DNA of 7,667 nt from Campylobacterota bacterium. GTDB lineage: Bacteria > Campylobacterota > Campylobacteria > Campylobacterales > Sulfurovaceae. This document shows positions 3,152 through 7,667 of this stretch, piece by piece (position 1 is the first letter of the stretch; each line of letters starts with the position of its first letter). The translations under genes were made by a program, and so were the position numbers. The notes under the pieces are model-generated. The model made no database searches and was not told the DNA's origin. It saw only the letters and a program-made list of their open reading frames with translations. The stretch covers positions 1 through 7,667 of the forward strand of contig DRQB01000044.1 in the NCBI GenBank assembly GCA_011330645.1, given 5' to 3'.

Positions 3152-5539
3152 ATGAAAACAACTAACAAGATTAGTTCGTTCATAGGCGGCATAGTCATAG
3201 CATTTGCTATTACTTTATTTTTACCATCAGCAGCAAATGCTACATGGGGTAATTATAACCATGGTTCTAAGGCTCATGGGTCAAGTAATCATGGTTCAAA
3301 AGCACATGGCTCTAAAAATCATGGTTCTTCATGTAATACAGATTCACATGGTTCAAACAATCACGGTTCAAAAGCGCATGGCTCAAACAATCATGGTTCA
3401 AAAGCACATGGTTCAAAAGCACATGGTTCAAACAATCATGGATCTAGTACTCACGGATCAAGCAATCATGCTAAGAAATGTAGTAAATATAAAACTTTAG
3501 CATATAAATATCTTAAAAAATATTACAAATGTTATAACTACAAATACTATAAAAAATATGTCTATTACATCAAAAAGTATAAACAATGTCAGTCAACAGT
3601 CTCAGTAGATTGTAATAAATATAAAATACTAGCTGATAAATATCTTGCGGCTTATAATAGAACTGGCTATAGCTGTTATCACAGATATTATCAATACTAT
3701 TTAAACCTTTACAAAAAATGTGAAGCAAACACACGTCAAGTTGGTAAAGTATGTGGACAAGTATTTGAAGATACAAACAGTAATGGTAGTTATGATGCAT
3801 CTGATAAACGTTTAGCCAATGTTACAGTAAAAATTACCGATTCAAAAGGAAATGTACAATCAGTAACAACAAACAATAAAGGATATTATTGTGCCAGCAA
3901 TGTAGCAGTGGGTACAGCATCTGTAGATATCGATGAAAGTACTTTAGCTGATAATCCAACACAAGTTGTAGGAACAGACCCAACAGATGTAGATGTCAAA
4001 GCTGATACTAGAAATTGGGAAGAGAGAAATGGATTCACATTCCCTATCCCAACAGGAAAAGTATGTGGTACTGTTTATGAAGATCTTAATGGTAATAATC
4101 AACAAGATGCTGGAGAAGTAGGTACTGCTGGGATTAGTGTAAAAATCATTGATGCAAACGGAGATACTCATATAGTAACTACTGATGATACTGGTAAATA
4201 TTGTGAAGATATTGTTGAGGGTTCAGCTTCGATTACTGTTGATGAAACAACTTTACCAACAAATGCTACACTTACTGCGGGTGAAAATCCAAATGATATT
4301 ACCGTAGTTGCAAATAAAAATAATCCAGCAGGTACTGATGGATATACCTTACCAACCCCAACAGGTACCGTATGTGGTTTTGTTCTTGTCGATGGACAAG
4401 GTCAAGCAAATGTAACTGTTACATTAATGGATTCAGAAGGTAATACACATTCAGAAATCACCAATGCAAATGGTAAATACTGTTTTGAAGATATTCCACA
4501 AGGTGATGCAACAGTTGATGTTGATGATACAACACTACCAGATGAAGCAGAACTTACAACAGGAGAAGATCCAAGTGATGTAACGGTAGTTGCAAATACT
4601 GAAAATGATGCAGGAACAGATGGTTATACTTTACCAATTCCTGTTGGAACAGTCTGTGGTTCTGTACTTGTAGATGGCAATGGTCAAGTAGATGTTACCG
4701 TTAATATTGTAGATGCAAATGGCGATACACATTCTATAGTAACGGATGCTGATGGTAAATATTGTCTGCCAGGTCTTCCAGAAGGAGATACAACAGTAAC
4801 CGTAGATGAGACAACACTGCCTGCTGGTGTAGTACAAGTTCTTGGAGATAATCCAAATACAATAACTGTCATAGCTAATAAAAATAATGATGCAGGTATC
4901 GATGGATATACTATTCCTGATCCTGTAGGTACAGTATGTGGTGTCATTGTTGAAGATAGCAATGGTAATGGTGGATATGATGCAACAGATACTAGATTAA
5001 GTGGTGTGACTGTACGTGTTAGAGATGTAAATGGTGATATCATGGACGTTGTCACGGATGACTTTGGTTCATGGTGTGCAAGAGACTTACCTGTCGGTAC
5101 AGTTAAACACGATGTTATCGAAAGTACATTACCAACAGACTATGTACAAGTATTTGGAACTGATCCACAATTTATCGATATTGTTGCAGGAGAACAAGTA
5201 CATGCAGGTATCGATGGATATGCTATTCCACAAAATACTGGAACTCTGTGTGGTACAGTATTATTAGACTATCAAGGTGCAGCCAATGTAACGGTTAAAA
5301 TCACTGATGTGAATGGTGATGTACATGTTGGAACAACTGATGCTGATGGGAAATATTGTATTCCTAATATTCCTGAAGGGGATGCAACAGTTACGGTAGA
5401 TGATAATTCATTTACACAAACAGTTAAACATGTCTTTGGAGAAAATCCAAATACTGTTACTGTCGTTGCTGATGCAGAAACTCCTGCAGGAACAGATGGG
5501 TATATTACATGTAGCTGTCAAGTAAATCCAAACCCATAA
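3152..5539 (+). CDS. Secreted repeat protein: HGS tract, Tyr/Lys/Cys module, six SdrD B-like domains
   Basis: 795-residue exported protein, probably a surface adhesin or matrix component. Residues 1-30 are a signal peptide (Lys-rich start, hydrophobic core, A-N-A cleavage site). Residues 36-107 hold 13 H-G-S units in a mostly five-residue repeat, with one cysteine (Cys61). Residues 110-190 contain two copies of a 37-residue Tyr/Lys-rich module, each with three cysteines (110/127/146 and 154/175/190). From 200 to the end are six SdrD B/Cna B-like beta-sandwich repeats beginning V/L-C-G at 200, 304, 407, 501, 595 and 699. Each has a second cysteine in a K-Y-C, Y-Y-C or S-W-C motif, suggesting one disulfide per domain. 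Repeats 1, 2 and 5 have an Asp/Asn/Gly loop typical of calcium binding; 3, 4 and 6 lack about ten residues there. Repeats end in D-G-Y-T-L/I-P linkers; the last ends C-S-C. No LPxTG, outer-membrane barrel or other anchor is visible. The riboswitch upstream predicts c-di-GMP control. Confidence 0.9.
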   Translation: MKTTNKISSFIGGIVIAFAITLFLPSAANATWGNYNHGSKAHGSSNHGSKAHGSKNHGSSCNTDSHGSNNHGSKAHGSNNHGSKAHGSKAHGSNNHGSSTHGSSNHAKKCSKYKTLAYKYLKKYYKCYNYKYYKKYVYYIKKYKQCQSTVSVDCNKYKILADKYLAAYNRTGYSCYHRYYQYYLNLYKKCEANTRQVGKVCGQVFEDTNSNGSYDASDKRLANVTVKITDSKGNVQSVTTNNKGYYCASNVAVGTASVDIDESTLADNPTQVVGTDPTDVDVKADTRNWEERNGFTFPIPTGKVCGTVYEDLNGNNQQDAGEVGTAGISVKIIDANGDTHIVTTDDTGKYCEDIVEGSASITVDETTLPTNATLTAGENPNDITVVANKNNPAGTDGYTLPTPTGTVCGFVLVDGQGQANVTVTLMDSEGNTHSEITNANGKYCFEDIPQGDATVDVDDTTLPDEAELTTGEDPSDVTVVANTENDAGTDGYTLPIPVGTVCGSVLVDGNGQVDVTVNIVDANGDTHSIVTDADGKYCLPGLPEGDTTVTVDETTLPAGVVQVLGDNPNTITVIANKNNDAGIDGYTIPDPVGTVCGVIVEDSNGNGGYDATDTRLSGVTVRVRDVNGDIMDVVTDDFGSWCARDLPVGTVKHDVIESTLPTDYVQVFGTDPQFIDIVAGEQVHAGIDGYAIPQNTGTLCGTVLLDYQGAANVTVKITDVNGDVHVGTTDADGKYCIPNIPEGDATVTVDDNSFTQTVKHVFGENPNTVTVVADAETPAGTDGYITCSCQVNPNP
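3257..3472 (+). repeat. 15-base tandem repeats encoding xHGSx pentapeptides
   Basis: About 14 imperfect units of 15 bases around CATGGTTCAAAAGC encode N/A/S/T-H-G-S-K/N/S. One irregular unit (C-N-T-D) interrupts the series near 3330. Several neighbouring units in 3360-3440 are almost identical at DNA level. Unit gain or loss would keep the reading frame because the period is a multiple of three. Confidence 0.85.
3479..3721 (+). repeat. Two tandem copies of a Tyr/Lys/Cys-rich 37-residue module
   Basis: Residues 110-146 and 154-190 of the surface protein align. Both begin C-x-K-Y-K-x-L-A-x-K-Y-L, have a central C-Y followed by Tyr pairs, and end Y-K-x-C. DNA identity is low, so this is an old duplication kept at protein level. 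Confidence 0.8.
3749..5539 (+). repeat. Six tandem SdrD B-like domain repeats
   Basis: Units start at 3749, 4061, 4370, 4652, 4934 and 5246, i.e. steps of 312, 309, 282, 282 and 312 bases. The cysteine pair is 46 residues apart in units 1, 2 and 5 and 36 apart in units 3, 4 and 6. The order long-long-short-short-long-short suggests duplication of blocks followed by divergence. Confidence 0.88.
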
Positions 5540-5546
5540 TATAACT

Positions 5547-5576
5547 TATGAAGAAGGCCTTATGCCTTTCTTCATA
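5547..5576 (+). terminator. Hairpin terminator after the surface protein gene
   Basis: TATGAAGAAGGC (5547-5558) pairs with GCCTTTCTTCATA (5564-5576) with one bulged base and a five-base loop, seven bases after the stop codon. The following tract is only moderately T-rich (CACCTCCATTCATCTTT), so termination may be imperfect or assisted. Confidence 0.65.
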
Positions 5577-5817
5577 CACCTCCATTCATCTTTATTTAAC
5601 AAAACACTTATTTCTTTTCATATATTTCATACCATCAAATTATCTATATTATTCCTGTACTTATCAAGAGATATTTTCTCTCAAATTATATAAGTTTAGC
5701 ATTTAATGGAAGGTGTTAGAGGAAGTGTTATTTATTTCGAAAAAAAATTTTATCTTTTTTCGGAGTATTTAAAAACTCATTTTTGAGTGAAGATTTTCAG
5801 CCATAAAGGTATATTGC
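5577..5817. other. AT-rich intergenic gap between convergent genes
   Basis: No credible gene is seen in 241 bases. It holds a short imperfect direct repeat (GGAAGGTGTTA at 5708 and GGAAGTGTTA at 5721) and an A/T hairpin with CGAAAAAA (5738-5745) facing TTTTTTCG (5755-5762). At its right end is the terminator-like hairpin of the accD operon. Confidence 0.6.
5768..5788 (-). terminator. Putative intrinsic terminator of the accD operon
   Basis: Read on the minus strand, ACTCA, loop AAAA, TGAGT forms a five-pair stem (5788-5775) followed directly by TTTTAAA, 30 bases past the accD stop. The stem is short, but position and T-run fit. The A/T hairpin at 5738-5762 lies just beyond and could back it up. 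Confidence 0.5.
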
Positions 5818-6735
5818 TTACTCTAATACAGATACTTCTTCACTTTCGAGTATTTCTTCTTCTGCAGTGATGACCTCTTCAATCTCACTTAGTACATTTA
5901 CTTCTGCTTTCTCTTTTTTAAAAAGTTTAAATAAATCTGAAAGTGTATCATGCATATCACAACGATCAACTATCATATCGATGAGTCCATGTTCAAGCAG
6001 GAACTCTGAACGCTGAAAGCCTTCGGGAAGGTCAACGCCCACTGTTTGCTTAATAACCCTCTGTCCTGCAAACCCAATCAATGCACCTGGTTCTGCCATG
6101 ATAATATCACCTAGCATCGCAAATGATGCCGAAACACCTCCCATGGTAGGGTCTGTTAGGATAGAGATAAAAGGAAGCCCTTTTTGGTGCAGTCTATTCA
6201 GTGCCGCAGAGGTTTTAGACATTTGGAGGAGTGAATAAGTACTCTCTTGCATTCTAGCCCCACCCGAAGCAGAAACGATGATGTATCCACACTCTTTTTC
6301 TATGGCTCTTGTGATACCTCGAACGATTTTTTCACCTTCAACACTCCCAAGGCTTCCACCCATGAAAGAAAAGTCAAAGACTGCTATTTCTACTGGCTCA
6401 CCACCAATCGTACAGCTACCACTCATCACTGACGATGTTTTACCTGTTTTAGCTTTGGCTTCTTCCAAACGTTTTTTGTATGATTTTTTATCTGAAAACT
6501 TGAGGGGATCAATAGGTGTCAAATTATTATCCATCTCAATAAAAGACCCTTCATCAACAATAGATGCAATACGTTTTTCAGCGGCAATACGGAAGTGGTG
6601 ATTACATTTTGGACACACATTTTGTTTGGCTTCAACTTCTTTATAATACATCAATGAAGTACATTTAGGACATTTTATCCACTGATTGGGTGTTTCTTGT
6701 TTTACTTCATCTTTTTTAAATAAATTTCCAAACAT
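5818..6735 (-). CDS. accD: Acetyl-CoA carboxylase, carboxyltransferase subunit beta
   Basis: 305 residues, the usual length. AccD with AccA moves the carboxyl group from carboxybiotin on AccB to acetyl-CoA, giving malonyl-CoA for fatty acid synthesis in the cytoplasm. The N-terminal zinc ribbon is complete: C-P-K-C at 22-25 and C-P-K-C at 41-44. The crotonase-like domain follows, with F-M-G-G-S-L-G-S-V-E-G-E-K (124-136) and S-A-S-G-G-A-R-M-Q-E (155-164), whose glycines form the oxyanion hole. The C-terminus ends in a Glu-rich tail. AGGAGAG ending three bases before the ATG is a strong ribosome site and overlaps the TAG stop of the upstream phosphatase gene; eight bases separate the two genes, so they are cotranscribed and probably translationally coupled. 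Confidence 0.97.
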   Translation of the reverse strand: MFGNLFKKDEVKQETPNQWIKCPKCTSLMYYKEVEAKQNVCPKCNHHFRIAAEKRIASIVDEGSFIEMDNNLTPIDPLKFSDKKSYKKRLEEAKAKTGKTSSVMSGSCTIGGEPVEIAVFDFSFMGGSLGSVEGEKIVRGITRAIEKECGYIIVSASGGARMQESTYSLLQMSKTSAALNRLHQKGLPFISILTDPTMGGVSASFAMLGDIIMAEPGALIGFAGQRVIKQTVGVDLPEGFQRSEFLLEHGLIDMIVDRCDMHDTLSDLFKLFKKEKAEVNVLSEIEEVITAEEEILESEEVSVLE

Positions 6736-6743
6736 CTTCTCTC

Positions 6744-7469
6744 CTAGATACTTTTAATTAAACTTTCAATTTTTAAGGCAATCGCTTTTTCTTTTGATAC
6801 TATAACATAATCCTCTTCAACAATCACTTCAAGCCCCTCACAAAGTGCCAATCCTGCTGCAAAATCGTAAATACGAAACGAACCCATATAAAGCACATAA
6901 TTGACTGAGCGCGCATATGCTAAAGAGAGTGCAATAGCTCCTGGTGCTCTAAATTTGAGTTTTTCCTGATCTAACAGTGCTACCAAAGTAGGATTTGCAT
7001 AGGCTTTTTCAAAGAGTCCTACTTCTGCATGTGGTGCAGTATGTGGGGTGTGAAATGTAGGAGAGAAAAGCTTACCTTGTTGTATGCCATCTGCTACAGT
7101 CGTAAAAAATATATCACTATTCCCAAGGTTACAGACGATAGCTGCATCCAGCAATCCCTCTTCGTTTATTTTCGCTACAGAAGTACCATAAAAAGGGAAA
7201 AGGGAAAGTGCATTGGCAGAGCCATCTATGGGGTCGATGATGATTTTAGCTTCACCCTCTCCAATGATACCTGACTCTTCAGACTCTATCTGCCCAAAGG
7301 AGCCTAAATACTTGACAAAGATAGCCTCAGCCATCAAATCAAGCTTGGAACTCATATCTCCCCCTGCTCCTACTTCAGTTTTTTCAAACCAAGAGGCATC
7401 AAAGCCATCTTGAATAGCTTCTTTTATCTCTTCGTTGGCTTTGATACAGGCTGCGATGAAAGGGGTCAT
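6744..7469 (-). CDS. Inositol monophosphatase family protein (SuhB/CysQ-like)
   Basis: 241-residue Mg-dependent sugar/nucleotide phosphatase of the IMPase superfamily. Metal-binding motifs are intact: G-D-M-S-S-K-L-D (37-44), the S-E-E-S acidic pair (63-66), I-D-P-I-D-G-S-A-N (78-86) with Asp79 and Asp82, and Y-D-F-A-A-G (201-206) with Asp202. The sequence alone does not tell whether the substrate is inositol phosphate, fructose bisphosphate or 3'-phosphoadenosine 5'-phosphate. It is slightly shorter than E. coli SuhB. The ATG at 7469 has no close ribosome site; AAAGG is about 19 bases upstream, inside the end of the previous gene, which suggests translation by coupling to it. It lies nine bases after that gene and eight before accD. 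Confidence 0.9.
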   Translation of the reverse strand: MTPFIAACIKANEEIKEAIQDGFDASWFEKTEVGAGGDMSSKLDLMAEAIFVKYLGSFGQIESEESGIIGEGEAKIIIDPIDGSANALSLFPFYGTSVAKINEEGLLDAAIVCNLGNSDIFFTTVADGIQQGKLFSPTFHTPHTAPHAEVGLFEKAYANPTLVALLDQEKLKFRAPGAIALSLAYARSVNYVLYMGSFRIYDFAAGLALCEGLEVIVEEDYVIVSKEKAIALKIESLIKSI

Positions 7470-7478
7470 AGGTTTGTA

Positions 7479-7667
7479 CTATTCGCCTTTTTTATCTGCT
7501 GCAATAGTTGGCTTCACACCACGAGGGGCAACCATCCAGAACTTACGTATCTCTGTTCTAAAGTTTTCTAAGATGTATGTAGCTCTTTTAGAACCTGTTT
7601 TTGCTGCATAGTCTTTCAACAATGCTTTAAGCTCAAACATCTCTGTATCCCACTCATCAGTGTCGAT
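7479..7667 (-). CDS. gltB: Probable glutamate synthase large subunit, C-terminal end (runs off right edge)
   Basis: An open minus-strand frame enters from the right edge and ends at TAG 7481-7479, giving the last 62 residues of a protein. The segment A-A-K-T-G-S-K-R-A-T-Y-I-L-E-N-F followed by I-R-K-F-W-M-V-A-P-R-G-V-K-P resembles the extreme C-terminus of GltB, where an H/Y-x-x-T-G-S-x-x-A-x-x-I-L helix is followed by F-x-K-V-x-P. GltB makes glutamate from 2-oxoglutarate and glutamine. With so little visible, this is a moderate call. It heads the visible part of the phosphatase-accD operon. Confidence 0.6.
   Translation of the reverse strand: MDTDEWDTEMFELKALLKDYAAKTGSKRATYILENFRTEIRKFWMVAPRGVKPTIAADKKGE

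Noticed and set aside
3257..3472. CRISPR array
   Set aside because: Units are contiguous, only 15 bases, without spacers, and encode an in-frame H-G-S peptide repeat.
3204..3500. 98-residue plus-strand frame rich in Met/Gln/Val
   Set aside because: Frame-shifted reading of the 15-base H-G-S repeats; composition is an artefact of the repeat.
4684..5055. 123-residue minus-strand frame inside the surface protein gene
   Set aside because: Low-complexity Ser/Thr/Pro antisense shadow of the repeat-coding strand, with no ribosome site or domain.
5538..5817. Mobile element boundary or small RNA gene in the intergenic gap
   Set aside because: No terminal inverted repeats with target duplication, no transposase and no clear promoter-terminator pair; the hairpins are explained by the ends of two convergent transcription units.
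6247..6601. Plus-strand frames opposite accD
   Set aside because: Antisense shadows of a well-conserved core gene.

Overview
The window looks like a chromosomal segment of an AT-rich Gram-negative bacterium, most likely a Campylobacterota member of the Sulfurovum/Sulfurimonas kind. This rests on AT-rich coding, lipobox-bearing lipoproteins, a core gltB-IMPase-accD gene order and the style of the proteins. The taxon is an inference; no rRNA or other marker is present.

Layout. (1) Positions 1-559, minus strand: the N-terminal 186 residues of a lipoprotein with a GH114-type (endo-alpha-1,4-polygalactosaminidase-like) TIM-barrel start, running off the left edge. (2) A short divergent promoter region (560-629) with back-to-back -10 boxes, then a membrane-anchored alpha/beta hydrolase (630-1493). 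(3) A GEMM-I type cyclic-dinucleotide riboswitch (about 1495-1574) leading into a small lipoprotein with two Cx12C motifs (1601-2167). (4) Tail to tail with it, a six-helix membrane protein of unknown function on the minus strand (2170-2856). (5) A second GEMM-I riboswitch (about 2985-3064) and a long hairpin (3077-3118), followed by a 795-residue secreted surface protein (3152-5539). That protein has a His-Gly-Ser pentapeptide tract, a doubled Tyr/Lys/Cys-rich module and six SdrD B/Cna B-like repeats, each with a cysteine pair. A strong hairpin terminator follows. (6) A 240-base AT-rich gap with hairpins. (7) A minus-strand housekeeping operon read right to left: end of a probable gltB, an inositol-monophosphatase family protein, and accD.

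The main story is on the left two thirds. Two copies of the same riboswitch class, with the same stems built from different bases, sit in front of two exported proteins. A putative glycosidase of the amino-sugar polymer type lies next to them. The simplest reading is a small c-di-GMP-controlled surface/biofilm locus: second messenger sensed by RNA, output through a lipoprotein and a disulfide-rich, repeat-built adhesin or matrix protein. The riboswitch and protein features are visible in the sequence. The ligand and the biofilm role are inferences from the riboswitch family and the protein families.
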